DNA from: an uncultured Ignavibacteriales bacterium
GTDB taxonomy: Bacteria; Bacteroidota; Ignavibacteria; Ignavibacteriales; Ignavibacteriaceae
Reading direction: 5' to 3'
DNA: 10,275 bases
Assembly: GCA_903915485.1 (NCBI GenBank)
Contig: CAIWTC010000353.1
Location: forward strand, 1-10,275
This document shows, piece after piece, positions 1 through 8,721 of this stretch. The translations under genes were made by a program, and so were the position numbers. Every line of letters begins with the position of its first letter. Position 1 is the first letter of the stretch. Below the pieces are notes generated by a model. The model saw nothing but the letters and a program-made list of their open reading frames with translations. It ran no database searches and had not been told where the DNA came from.

Positions 1-2477
1 TCAACTTCAAGTTTTAGAATTTTTCTATTAGTAGCATTATCATCAACAATAAGTGCGCGCTTGCCGCGAAGATCCGTAAGTGTGCGGACAGTGGTTTTTT
101 CATCGGGTACGGGAGAGGACTGTGCGGAAATAGTAAATGAAAAAGTTGAGCCTGAACCAACTATACTGGTGACTGACATTTTTCCGCCCATCATTTCAGA
201 GAGGCGTTTGCTTATTACAAGTCCAAGTCCTGTACCGCCATAAAGCCGGGTGGTGGATGAATCAACTTGACTGAATGGCTGGAATAACTTATTTAATTTA
301 TCCTCAGGAATTCCAATTCCTGAATCACGAACCGAAAACTCTAATTCAAAATTATTATCAACTATGCTTTTAACAGAAACTGAAACAAAGACTTCGCCTT
401 TGTCTGTAAATTTTATTGAGTTGCCAATCAAATTAGTGAGAATTTGGCGGACTCGGGTGATGTCACCATAAACCCAGTCAGGGGTTGGCTCTTTTATTAG
501 ATATATTAAGTCGATTCCCTTTTCGGATGCTTTTGAGCCAAGTAAATCTAGAGTATCTTCAATACATGAACGAATTTCAAAAGGCTGGTTCTCCAACTCC
601 AATTTGTCTGACTCGATTTTGGAGAAGTCAAGAATATCATTTATTATGACGAGTAATTGTTCACCACTGACTCGAATTGTTTCAGCAAATTCTTTTTGTT
701 CGTCAGTCAAGTTTGAGTCAAGGAGTAATCCCGTCATGCCGATAACACCGTTCATAGGAGTACGGATTTCATGACTCATTAATGCTAAGAATTCACTCTT
801 TGCCTTAGTTGCAGCTTCAGCTTGAAGAAGTGCGCTATCAAGTTCCAGATTTTTTCGTTTTAACTCAACTTCAGTTTCGCGGCGCTGAATCAGTCCTCCA
901 ATGCTTGCTGCGATGGTCGCTAAAACAGATTTATCACTCTCAGACCAATTAATTACTTTTCTGCAGGAATCAAATCCAATGAAACCCCAAAAAACTGAAT
1001 GAGTAAAAATTGGAGCAATTAAAATAGACTTAATATTCTTATCGATGAAAGCCGCGCGCTGCTGCTCACTTAATTCATTGAAAACATAACTGACAATCTC
1101 GCCTTTTTTAAGCCTTTCTAATAATTTCAAACTCGAGAACTTACTGTAGGATAGGCGATTGTTCTGGAGTGTCTCAATTTGGGAGGAAGATGGGTCGATA
1201 GACCACTCGAACATTTCGAAAAGCTCAATTTGTTTAGAGCCCGGTTCCTGATAATTACTGAAAATATATGAACGGTCAACATCAGCAGCCTCGCCAAGCA
1301 ATTCCAATGCGCTTTTGAAAGCCGTATCAAATTCGGTAGATGACAACAGCGCTCTCGAAGCTTCTGCAACACCTTGAAGAAGTTGGTCTTTCCTTTTTAA
1401 CTGGGCATCCTGATTTTTTCGGGAAGTTATATCTCTGATAATTGAGAGAAGTAATTTTTTGTTGTCCTGCGTTTTAAGAATAGAGGAGGTTATTTGAAAG
1501 TGTTTTGTCTTTTCGCTCCAAATGTAAACTGATTCTTCATAAGTAGGCGGAAATTTGTCTAACCTGAAACGCTCGAAAAATAAATGTAAAAGTGTTCGGC
1601 GGTCATTTTTGAAATAGGCCTGAGTGAATAATTTTCCTTCTATTTCTTCTCTGTCCAACTCAACCATATTTGCATAAGCTTGATTGCACATTGTAATGAT
1701 ACCACTTTCATTAATGATGCGCATGCCGTCGTTTGAGCGTTCCCAAACTTCGCGAAGAAGAAACTCTGCAGCCTTAAGGGACTCTTCAGCCTTGACTCTA
1801 TCACGAATATCTCGAATAGTGCCTTGACCAGTGAATTTTTTATTTCTTAAAATTAATTGGCCGTTAATTTCACATGGAATCTCTTGACCTGTTTTTGAAA
1901 TTAGCGTAGCCCTTAATCCGTTTATTTTCTTTTCTTTAAAAAACTTTGTAAGAGCTAGGAAAAATATCCGGGCCTCTTGTTTGCTGACATATTTAATGAA
2001 AGGCTGTCCAATAAGTTCAGATGGCGAATATCCTAATGTTTGTTCGACTGACGGACTTATGAAAGTCAGTTTACCGCTCGGAGTCATTTGAAATATAATG
2101 TCTAAAGAAGACTCAACCAAACCCTTAAAGTTGTCATAGCTTAGTTGTTGAATCAATAATTTGACTTTATTTACAGCTGAAGGTAATAGCGTCTTTAGGT
2201 TGGAGCCAAATTCAGCCGTGGTTCTATCAGGGAAGTAGCGGAGTCTGACTGCTTCGAGCAGTCGTCCACTTTCTGATGAGACGAGTGAAATATATTCATC
2301 TGATTCAATAGATTGGGCCGCAATTAAAAAGTCGTGCAGAAAATTTAACTCCTCTGATTTGCTTTTTAATATGAAGAAATCATCATTGAGGTGAGCCGCG
2401 GAATGAAAAGTATCCATAATGGAACCAATATCATTCTGCTTTATACGGTCAGGCAGATATCTTCTTATAAAGTCCAT
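1..2477 (-). CDS. Hybrid sensor histidine kinase, PAS-PAS-GAF-HisKA-HATPase-REC, 3' end cut by window edge
   Basis: This is a cytoplasmic two-component hybrid kinase that should autophosphorylate on histidine and pass the phosphate to its own receiver domain. I translated one unbroken frame of 825 codons from the ATG at 2477 to the left edge. Residues 1-115 are helical and unassigned. A first PAS domain spans about 117-232 (ending DIRDR) and a second about 237-355 (ending DITSR). A GAF domain lies at about 370-530, followed by a short coiled coil at 530-560. The H box reads MSHEIRTPMNGVIGM with phosphoacceptor His569. The ATP-binding N box has Asn686 (GNSIKF), the G1 box DSGIGIP starts at 718, and the G2 box YGGTGLGL starts at 746. 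A receiver domain begins near 803 with the acidic pair Asp812-Asp813 (LIVDDN); its phosphoacceptor Asp would lie outside the window. There is no signal peptide or membrane helix. The start is the first ATG, with no Shine-Dalgarno sequence. Stimulus and partner regulator are unknown; further receiver or Hpt domains may follow. Confidence 0.92.
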   Translation of the reverse strand, partial: MDFIRRYLPDRIKQNDIGSIMDTFHSAAHLNDDFFILKSKSEELNFLHDFLIAAQSIESDEYISLVSSESGRLLEAVRLRYFPDRTTAEFGSNLKTLLPSAVNKVKLLIQQLSYDNFKGLVESSLDIIFQMTPSGKLTFISPSVEQTLGYSPSELIGQPFIKYVSKQEARIFFLALTKFFKEKKINGLRATLISKTGQEIPCEINGQLILRNKKFTGQGTIRDIRDRVKAEESLKAAEFLLREVWERSNDGMRIINESGIITMCNQAYANMVELDREEIEGKLFTQAYFKNDRRTLLHLFFERFRLDKFPPTYEESVYIWSEKTKHFQITSSILKTQDNKKLLLSIIRDITSRKNQDAQLKRKDQLLQGVAEASRALLSSTEFDTAFKSALELLGEAADVDRSYIFSNYQEPGSKQIELFEMFEWSIDPSSSQIETLQNNRLSYSKFSSLKLLERLKKGEIVSYVFNELSEQQRAAFIDKNIKSILIAPIFTHSVFWGFIGFDSCRKVINWSESDKSVLATIAASIGGLIQRRETEVELKRKNLELDSALLQAEAATKAKSEFLALMSHEIRTPMNGVIGMTGLLLDSNLTDEQKEFAETIRVSGEQLLVIINDILDFSKIESDKLELENQPFEIRSCIEDTLDLLGSKASEKGIDLIYLIKEPTPDWVYGDITRVRQILTNLIGNSIKFTDKGEVFVSVSVKSIVDNNFELEFSVRDSGIGIPEDKLNKLFQPFSQVDSSTTRLYGGTGLGLVISKRLSEMMGGKMSVTSIVGSGSTFSFTISAQSSPVPDEKTTVRTLTDLRGKRALIVDDNATNRKILKLEV

Positions 2478-2518
2478 AAGCTAGAATTAAGATATAAAAT
2501 CAATTAGACATTAAATGT

Positions 2519-2547
2519 AATATAAAAAATGAAATATTAAACATCAA
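2519..2547 (-). promoter_or_regulatory. Possible sigma-70-like promoter for the histidine kinase gene
   Basis: On the minus strand TTGATG (2542-2547, overlapping the tamB stop codon) is followed after 17 bases by TATATT (2519-2524). This would place a transcript start near 2512, about 35 bases before the kinase ATG. The 66-base gap is the only spacer in the window long enough to hold a promoter. The region is so AT-rich that such a match can occur by chance, and bacteria of the Bacteroidota proper use a different consensus. I see no convincing hairpin terminator in the gap, so read-through from tamB is also possible. Confidence 0.28.
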
Positions 2548-5500
2548 AACTCAAACTTATACTTAAGGCCGAATTCATTTATCATTTCATTCTGGTAACT
2601 GGTTTCGATTATAGATTCGCGTCTTTCCATGCGCAATAACAAATTTTCGAAAAGTGGATATTCAATCCTGACATTTGCCGTGGAAAAATCCTGTAAAAAG
2701 TTAGTTGAACCGCCTATAGTATAACGAAAATCTTTGAAACGCCCACTTAAGTTAAATTTGGTTGCAGTTCCGCTGTTACGAATTTCCAGACTTCTGACAT
2801 AATCACCTAAGTAGGTGTTAAGTAAACCACCTAACAATGAACCTGCAAGCGATGTTGCAGTTCCGGTAATCGGGTCGATTTGACTTGCTGCTTTGTTTCG
2901 TTCCTGTTGATTCATGTCGCGTTTGAATTTACCTGTAAATATGAACCAAACAGCATCAGCTTTATCAAGTTCGGGGGAGGCAACCTCTTTGTCGATGTTG
3001 GTTGCGCCGACATAGATGGAAATATTATTTTCATCAGCAGAAAAGTTCTTTGCCATATCGTGAAGTGTGCCCTTTAATCTTACTTTTACAGCTACTTCTT
3101 CATCGCGGGTGCTTGAAGCAGTTGTGTCGTTTGGACGGTAATAAGCTTTATATGTGCCGGTAATATCCAGATAAGGGTTCGTTAAATCGCTTTCAAATCT
3201 AAGCGAGCCGGCGGCGCTGAATGTTTTGATAAAATCAAGCGTTGAACCATCAAGTACTTTTAGCTCGCCCTGGAAATTTTCTATTCCATTTTTCCGCTCG
3301 AATGTCAAATCTCCGGAAAGAGCTGCTTTAAGTTTTTGATTTGCCTCTTGTGAAAATATAAAAACAAAATTAGCTTCCTTTTTGATTTTTACTTTTACCT
3401 GATAATCAAAAGCGGATTTCGGTTTATTGCTTTCGCTTGCTAGTGTTTTATTTATGGAGAGACCGATTAGTCTCTGAATTTCTAGCTCACGGGCTGAAAC
3501 TGATTTTTCTTTACTCGAGACTCTATACACAAAGTTGTCGCCTGAAGATGTGTATGAAGATTGTGTCGGCGGGAAAGTCACATTAGCATCTTTTATAAGA
3601 ATGGAGGCGGAGATATACTTTTTGCTTTTTGAATATACAAGGTTGACATCGCCATCTGTGCCGATGAATAAATCTCCATAGATAGAACTGTTAGAAATCT
3701 TTGACTGCTCTGTGAGAACAGTAAGGTCTCCGTTAATAATAGCATTAACTGATAATGACCGCTCGCTGTCAAGTTTAACTAATCCGTGACCACTCATTTG
3801 TCCTTTGTTCTTTACATTGCCCACATTCTTTACAACAAAACTATCAATTGAGGCGCCTTGACTGCTTAAAGTAATTAAGGAACCGAGTGAATAATCTAAA
3901 TTATTTTTATTAATTCTAAAATTAACATCACTTGCTCTAAGATATCCGGATGGGAGAATATTATTATAAGTACCGGCGATATTAATATTCCCGTTCACAA
4001 AACCCTTTAGTTTCGAGAGCATCGGCATGAATACTGAGAGAGGGGCGACATCAAAATTATTTCCCGCAAAATGTAAATCGATTTCCCTTTCTGAAGGAAG
4101 CCTTTCCGCAGTTGTACTAATGTTTAAGTTAAGAGGTATCGCTCCGTAAAGAGCTAGTTTCTCAAGAACTTTTTTGTCGGCTATATTTATGAACTTGGAA
4201 TTGATACTCAGCATTTGATTGCTGTAATCCAAAGAAGTTTTTAACGAACCGAAATTATTCGACCGGAATGAAACATTGTCAAGTGCCATGCTTGATGTAA
4301 AAATTAGATTCTTTGAAGTGCCTAGCAATTTTAAGTCAATGTTCAGGTCTGCATCAACAGCCTCAATTGGAGGGATTCCAAAAAGACTATAACTCAAGTC
4401 GTATCCCTTAAAGTTTTGCAACTTAAATGATAAGTTGTGTGTGCCGTTAAAAGAATAATCGCCATCAATGATTACTTTGGAATCATTCCTCTTCATTTCG
4501 AAATCTTTTATTGTTACTCCGTCTTCACGCAAGTAAATGTTGAATGGGCGCGCGTTTGTTAATTCGAAAAGTGAATACCGTGTAAACAGTTTATCGAATC
4601 TTGTTTTCAATGTATCAGAATTAAAATCGACATTAGATTGGAACTCTACACGCATTTTATGCATATAGTTTGCAACACCTGTGATAAGCGCTTGACCGCC
4701 CGCTAATTTAATGCTGGTCATGAGTGTGTCAATTTGTTGACCGACCAAAAACTTGGAGGACTCAAAACTGATAAGGGAATTCAATCCTACAAATGAGTTA
4801 TCATTGTTGGGTTTAGAAATTGAAATTTTCGCAGTCGTATTCGTCAAGAAGTATCTATCCGAAGGAGTTTCTAATTTCAAGAAGTTTATGTTTGATGAAA
4901 TATCAAAATGGAATACTTCGGATGTACGGGAAATATTACCTGAAATATTTCCGTCGAATTCAAACTTAGCTTGCGGAAATAGATTTTTAACTTCCTGTGA
5001 ATCTTTAATTGCAAAATTAAAACGGACATTGTACTTTTCTGAGAGCGAGTCTGGTGTAGTTAGAGAGTTATCAGCGACAAGTGAGTCCAAGTAATTTATG
5101 CTTGGGAAATGCTTGTGAAGTTTTGAGATAATTATCTTTGTAATTGCATCCTGCTCTTTGACGACCGAAGAAACTAATCCCGGAATAGAAAAATTTCCTC
5201 TAACTGTAAAATCTGCGAGATCGGAAATTAGTTTAATTTCCCTGTCATTTGAAGAATACTTTTTAATTTTCAAAAATGAATTTAATGTTTTGATATCTTT
5301 TGAGAATATCCGTGAATTGTTCAGCACTAAACTTAAACCGCCTTCGATATCATCGGGTTTGAATCCTTTTGCATTGGCAGAAAGAATTAGATTTACTTTT
5401 GATTTCAAGGTCGAATCCATAAGCAAAGGGGCAATGTTGAAGTCACTTAACTGCAACTCTGTTTTATAGGAAACGATACTATCCGAAGTGAAATTTGCAC

Positions 5501-7238
5501 CTCCGGCGAAAGAAAGCGAGTCCTCAGTTGAAACCGCATTTAATTCAGTAGTTAAGTATCCGTCAGAAAGTTCTGCACTTAAATTGATTTTTGAGAATTG
5601 TTTGTTGCCAACTATCGTTTTATCGCCGTAATAATCACACTTAATATTTGCAGTCTTCACGCTGAATCCTTCGCCTCTAACGGACAGTCTGCCTGATAAA
5701 ATGGTTGGGAAATTAGCAATTGAACGAAGGTCTAAATTTGAGGGTTCAATTACGCATTCATATTTTGTGAATTCACCTGTGAAATCAAACTTTGCATCGC
5801 CTCTTACTGTGCCGTTGGGGGAGTTTAGGACTAACCTTGATTTGAAATCAAGAGGTTTGCCGACAAATGTAAGTGTATCAACAGTTGCAGTCTCGAATCC
5901 CTCAGGGACAGCAATGCTTAAATTTGGCAGTAACTGATTAATATCAGAAACATCTAAAAATGACTTTGTAATTTTCGCATCAATGGTGAGATTCAAAGGT
6001 GTATCGAGGTGTTCTAACCTACCTGTAAGGGATAAATCAGTATTCTGATATTTAAGATTGAGACTCTCGATATTCAAATTCGAATAAAGTCCTGAAGCAT
6101 TTAATTCTCCGCTTAGGTCGCCACTTAACATATCAACCATTGGCACGAATGATTCAAGATCTCGGAAGTTGAAGTTTTTTAATTGTAAATTTAAGTCAAG
6201 ATTTGCACTCTTTAACATCTCGGATTTGAAGTCAAAAATATTCAATTCCTTTGTGGAGAGGTTAAGTGTCAAATCGGACAAGGATGTTTTTAGTTTGAGT
6301 GCATCTATTTTTATATCTTTTGGAGTAAGAGAAAATTTACCATTCAGCGAAACATCTGCGGCGTCTCTAATGTTACTCTTGAAAGATAAATTATCCAAGG
6401 CAACCTTGAATGATTTACTGTCTATATCAATTAGCGTGGAAAGTTTCAGTGAAAAATCATTTACTCTAAGATTATCTATATTCAGATTAGGTTGAAGCGA
6501 AAGAATATTGTGCTCTGTGTATTTCAGGAAAATAAAACTTCCGTTCGATATTTCAAAATTGGAGACTTCTATCTTAAAAGGAAACTTTGATTCAGTTGTG
6601 TCTTTAATTCCCGAGGATGGAAATATCTTTGCAAAATTAAGTATTCCCAAACTATCTGTCTCTGCGATTGCGAAGGGGCGGGTTATAGATAATTCTTTGA
6701 CTGAAATTACTTTTTGAAAAATTGCCATTGGTGCAAGGCGCAAATCCAGTTTTTCAACACTTGCGACTGTATCTCCTTCGAACTTAAGCACAACATCTTT
6801 GAGTGTGAGAGTTGTGATAAAAGTACCATTGATTTCCCCGATTGAAAACTGACCTTTAGTTTCTTCGTTAAGAATAACGATTAATTTTTCCTTAAAGTAT
6901 TTCCGAAAAGTTGAAGTTTGAATAAATCCGAAAAGAATCAGGATGATAAAAAACAGTCCTACCCCAATAGCTATAAAGACATTAACAATTTTGTGGAAAA
7001 GAGTTCTGCGCCGTTCTGCTTTTTCTGATAAAGTATTTTTTTTGTCCTTAGCTGCAGAAGGTAGTATGTTCTCTTCAACTTTTGAAGGGACTTCAGGTGC
7101 TGGTGAAGGGACTATTATATCATTCGGAACAAGGTTATCCGATGAATCATTTTTCGGTGATTCAGTGCTTGACGATTTAGAGGTTAACTCACTTTCGGAA
7201 TCGTCAGGGTTATTCGGATGCCCTTCGTTCTCACTCAT
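2544..7238 (-). CDS. tamB: TamB-like translocation/assembly module protein (DUF490/AsmA-like family)
   Basis: TamB proteins are anchored in the inner membrane and span the periplasm as a long beta-rich groove; they are linked to outer-membrane protein assembly and to phospholipid transport. This one has 1564 residues, longer than the roughly 1260 of E. coli TamB. Residues 1-80 form a hydrophilic Ser/Asn/Pro/acidic tail, followed by a basic stretch (AERRR, 74-78) and one membrane helix at about 83-106. Residues 110-1200 are repetitive beta-strand sequence rich in alternating polar and hydrophobic residues, with AsmA-like wording near the start (LTLKDVVLKF; residues ~145-200). The C-terminal DUF490 region includes the segment from about 1428 (DAVWFIFTGKF), a Gly/Leu-rich stretch (SLLGGLLNTYLG), and amphipathic strands ending in KYKFEF with a terminal aromatic residue, as in outer-membrane-type strands. 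The start overlaps the hldC stop as TAATG and has no clear Shine-Dalgarno sequence, so translation is probably coupled. No TamA/BamA-type partner lies in the window. The family call is firm; the cargo is unknown. Confidence 0.9.
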   Translation of the reverse strand: MSENEGHPNNPDDSESELTSKSSSTESPKNDSSDNLVPNDIIVPSPAPEVPSKVEENILPSAAKDKKNTLSEKAERRRTLFHKIVNVFIAIGVGLFFIILILFGFIQTSTFRKYFKEKLIVILNEETKGQFSIGEINGTFITTLTLKDVVLKFEGDTVASVEKLDLRLAPMAIFQKVISVKELSITRPFAIAETDSLGILNFAKIFPSSGIKDTTESKFPFKIEVSNFEISNGSFIFLKYTEHNILSLQPNLNIDNLRVNDFSLKLSTLIDIDSKSFKVALDNLSFKSNIRDAADVSLNGKFSLTPKDIKIDALKLKTSLSDLTLNLSTKELNIFDFKSEMLKSANLDLNLQLKNFNFRDLESFVPMVDMLSGDLSGELNASGLYSNLNIESLNLKYQNTDLSLTGRLEHLDTPLNLTIDAKITKSFLDVSDINQLLPNLSIAVPEGFETATVDTLTFVGKPLDFKSRLVLNSPNGTVRGDAKFDFTGEFTKYECVIEPSNLDLRSIANFPTILSGRLSVRGEGFSVKTANIKCDYYGDKTIVGNKQFSKINLSAELSDGYLTTELNAVSTEDSLSFAGGANFTSDSIVSYKTELQLSDFNIAPLLMDSTLKSKVNLILSANAKGFKPDDIEGGLSLVLNNSRIFSKDIKTLNSFLKIKKYSSNDREIKLISDLADFTVRGNFSIPGLVSSVVKEQDAITKIIISKLHKHFPSINYLDSLVADNSLTTPDSLSEKYNVRFNFAIKDSQEVKNLFPQAKFEFDGNISGNISRTSEVFHFDISSNINFLKLETPSDRYFLTNTTAKISISKPNNDNSFVGLNSLISFESSKFLVGQQIDTLMTSIKLAGGQALITGVANYMHKMRVEFQSNVDFNSDTLKTRFDKLFTRYSLFELTNARPFNIYLREDGVTIKDFEMKRNDSKVIIDGDYSFNGTHNLSFKLQNFKGYDLSYSLFGIPPIEAVDADLNIDLKLLGTSKNLIFTSSMALDNVSFRSNNFGSLKTSLDYSNQMLSINSKFINIADKKVLEKLALYGAIPLNLNISTTAERLPSEREIDLHFAGNNFDVAPLSVFMPMLSKLKGFVNGNINIAGTYNNILPSGYLRASDVNFRINKNNLDYSLGSLITLSSQGASIDSFVVKNVGNVKNKGQMSGHGLVKLDSERSLSVNAIINGDLTVLTEQSKISNSSIYGDLFIGTDGDVNLVYSKSKKYISASILIKDANVTFPPTQSSYTSSGDNFVYRVSSKEKSVSARELEIQRLIGLSINKTLASESNKPKSAFDYQVKVKIKKEANFVFIFSQEANQKLKAALSGDLTFERKNGIENFQGELKVLDGSTLDFIKTFSAAGSLRFESDLTNPYLDITGTYKAYYRPNDTTASSTRDEEVAVKVRLKGTLHDMAKNFSADENNISIYVGATNIDKEVASPELDKADAVWFIFTGKFKRDMNQQERNKAASQIDPITGTATSLAGSLLGGLLNTYLGDYVRSLEIRNSGTATKFNLSGRFKDFRYTIGGSTNFLQDFSTANVRIEYPLFENLLLRMERRESIIETSYQNEMINEFGLKYKFEF

Positions 7239-7714
7239 TAGGAATATCGTTCTAAGACTGTCTTAATTATATTTGTTGTTGATTGCTGATTAATAAATTC
7301 GATTGTCTGAACAGAACCGCCGTTAGCTTCAACAATGTCACGGCCTACGATGTTTTCAATTGACCAATCTGCTCCTTTAACCAGAATGTCCGGAATCAAA
7401 GCGTTTAGAAGTTCAAACGGTGTTGGCTCATCAAACAATGTTACATAATCAACTGATTTAAGATTAGCCAAAATATAAGCTCTTTCTCCTTCAGGAACAA
7501 TAGGGCGTTTCTCGCCCTTAATGTTTCTTACAGATGAATCACTATTCAAACCTAATATAAGGACATCACCGCAAGCACGAGTCTTGGCAAGATAGTCAAC
7601 ATGTCCCGCGTGCAGAATGTCAAAACATCCGTTAGTGAAAACAACTTTTTTCCCGTCTGCTTTCAATTGCTTTCTGACGGCTATCATCTCTTCTCTTGAA
7701 TAAATTGTTTTCAT
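7238..7714 (-). CDS. hldC: D-glycero-beta-D-manno-heptose 1-phosphate adenylyltransferase (RfaE2/HldC type)
   Basis: This enzyme transfers AMP from ATP to heptose 1-phosphate, giving ADP-D-glycero-beta-D-manno-heptose, the precursor of the LPS inner-core heptose. The 158-residue protein is a complete single cytidylyltransferase-like Rossmann domain, about the length usual for stand-alone RfaE2. The nucleotide-binding motif TNGCFDILHAGH is at residues 27-38, with the HxGH signature at 35-38. The second conserved block, LNSDSSVRNIKGEKRP, starts at 56; KGADW is at 113-117; and the C-terminal QSTTNII (144-150) resembles the ISTT-type motif of this family. In E. coli the same activity is the C-terminal half of the fused HldE; here it is a separate polypeptide. 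Its start shares one base with the hldA stop (TAATG), with an AAGGAAA ribosome site inside the end of hldA, and its own stop overlaps the tamB start. A glycerol-3-phosphate cytidylyltransferase is the nearest alternative, but the adjoining kinase argues strongly for the heptose pathway. Confidence 0.94.
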   Translation of the reverse strand: MKTIYSREEMIAVRKQLKADGKKVVFTNGCFDILHAGHVDYLAKTRACGDVLILGLNSDSSVRNIKGEKRPIVPEGERAYILANLKSVDYVTLFDEPTPFELLNALIPDILVKGADWSIENIVGRDIVEANGGSVQTIEFINQQSTTNIIKTVLERYS

Positions 7715-8706
7715 TAAATTTCCTTTTCTACAACTTCAAATAACTTATCAATTTCAATGGGAACAATACCGGGTTCTTCACAAACGATTCCTGCTGCATA
7801 GTTGGCAAGGAACGAGGCTTCATAAATATTTGCTCCTGCTGCGAGTGCTACAGTCAATGTTGAAATGACGGTATCGCCGGCGCCGGATACATCGGATACT
7901 TTGCGTGCTTTTGTGGGCATGCGTTTTTCTTCTTTTCCTTTTTCAAAAACTGCAATGCCGCCCTCGCCTAAAGTTAGGAGTACATGCTTCGCATTCAATT
8001 TAACTAAGAGTTTTTTGCCTGCTTCGGTTACATCCTGTGAGGTTCGGATTTTCATTCCCAGTACATCCTCTGCTTCTTTGCGGTTGGGTTTGAATACTGA
8101 AACATTTTTGTATGAAAAGAAATTATGAAATTTCGGGTCAACAGTTATGAGTTTGTTCTTCTTGTTTGCGATGGCAATTATTTTTTTTATCAACGAAGGA
8201 GTAAGCACGCCTTTGTTATAATCCTGTAAAATTATTCCGTCTATATCATCGATAGACTCTTCAAACTTGCGGAGTAACTTTGCTTGAATATCGCGGCTGA
8301 TACTTGTGGTGCTTTCTTTATCTATTCTCAAGACATGCTGATTGTGAGCAAGGATGCGTGTCTTTGCGGTTGTTGGGCGGGTCTCATCGCATACCAGATA
8401 GTCTGATGAAATATTTGCTTCAGCTAAAAGTGATGAGAAAATGCTTCCGAAGTTATCGCTGCCGATGACGCCAAATGGTAGGGGATAAGCGCCAAGTTTG
8501 ATTAGATTATACGCGACATTTGCCGCACCGCCGAAACGGTAAAATTCATTATCAACTTCAACTACAGGTACGGGTGCTTCGGGGGAGATTCTTTTTACTG
8601 AGCCCCAGTAATAGCAGTCGAGCATCAAGTCGCCGATAACCGCTATCTTAAGTCCGCTGAATTTTTTCTTTAGTTCGTTTAGTCTTTTAATTTTCATTGA
8701 TATCAT
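7714..8706 (-). CDS. hldA: D-glycero-beta-D-manno-heptose-7-phosphate kinase (RfaE1/HldA type, PfkB family)
   Basis: This kinase phosphorylates D-glycero-D-manno-heptose 7-phosphate at C1 to give the 1,7-bisphosphate, the step before GmhB and the adenylyltransferase in ADP-heptose synthesis. The 330-residue protein is a full-length PfkB/ribokinase fold. Visible family motifs are VIGDLMLDCYYWG (from 23), the RfaE-typical SPEAPVPVVEV (41-51), the substrate-binding GGAANVA (59-65), QDYNKGVLTP (161-170), VFKPNRKEAE (204-213), and the PfkB signature DVSGAGDTV (272-280) with catalytic-base Asp278 and the GAGD anion hole. The SPEAPVPVV and DYNKGVLT wording marks it as the heptose kinase rather than a general sugar kinase. 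In E. coli it is the N-terminal half of the fused HldE; here it stands alone and overlaps hldC by one base. The ATG at 8706 was chosen over an in-frame ATG at 8697 because AGGAAA is spaced 8 bases from the former. GmhA, GmhB and HldD are not in the window. Confidence 0.94.
   Translation of the reverse strand: MISMKIKRLNELKKKFSGLKIAVIGDLMLDCYYWGSVKRISPEAPVPVVEVDNEFYRFGGAANVAYNLIKLGAYPLPFGVIGSDNFGSIFSSLLAEANISSDYLVCDETRPTTAKTRILAHNQHVLRIDKESTTSISRDIQAKLLRKFEESIDDIDGIILQDYNKGVLTPSLIKKIIAIANKKNKLITVDPKFHNFFSYKNVSVFKPNRKEAEDVLGMKIRTSQDVTEAGKKLLVKLNAKHVLLTLGEGGIAVFEKGKEEKRMPTKARKVSDVSGAGDTVISTLTVALAAGANIYEASFLANYAAGIVCEEPGIVPIEIDKLFEVVEKEI
7719..7727 (-). promoter_or_regulatory. Ribosome binding site for hldC, inside the 3' end of hldA
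   Basis: The minus strand reads AAAAGGAAA just upstream of the hldC ATG at 7714, with about 7 bases between AAGG and the ATG. It lies within the last codons of hldA, so terminating ribosomes and re-initiation at TAATG could act together. Confidence 0.5.
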
Positions 8707-8714
8707 TAAATGTA

Positions 8715-8720
8715 TTTCCT
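8715..8720 (-). promoter_or_regulatory. Ribosome binding site deciding the hldA start
   Basis: AGGAAA on the minus strand sits 8 bases before the ATG at 8706 and 17 bases before the in-frame ATG at 8697. The spacing favours the upstream start, adding three residues (MIS) to hldA. The site fills part of the 15-base gap after the propeller gene. Confidence 0.5.
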
Positions 8721-8721
8721 G

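Noticed and set aside
1127..1372. Minus-strand reading frame of 81 codons
   Set aside because: It lies out of frame inside the GAF region of the histidine kinase, whose own frame is continuous and carries all expected motifs.
4753..7266. Several plus-strand open frames of 69-113 codons opposite tamB
   Set aside because: They are antisense shadows of a coding strand with few stops in that phase. None has a recognisable domain or ribosome site, and tamB is continuous beneath them.
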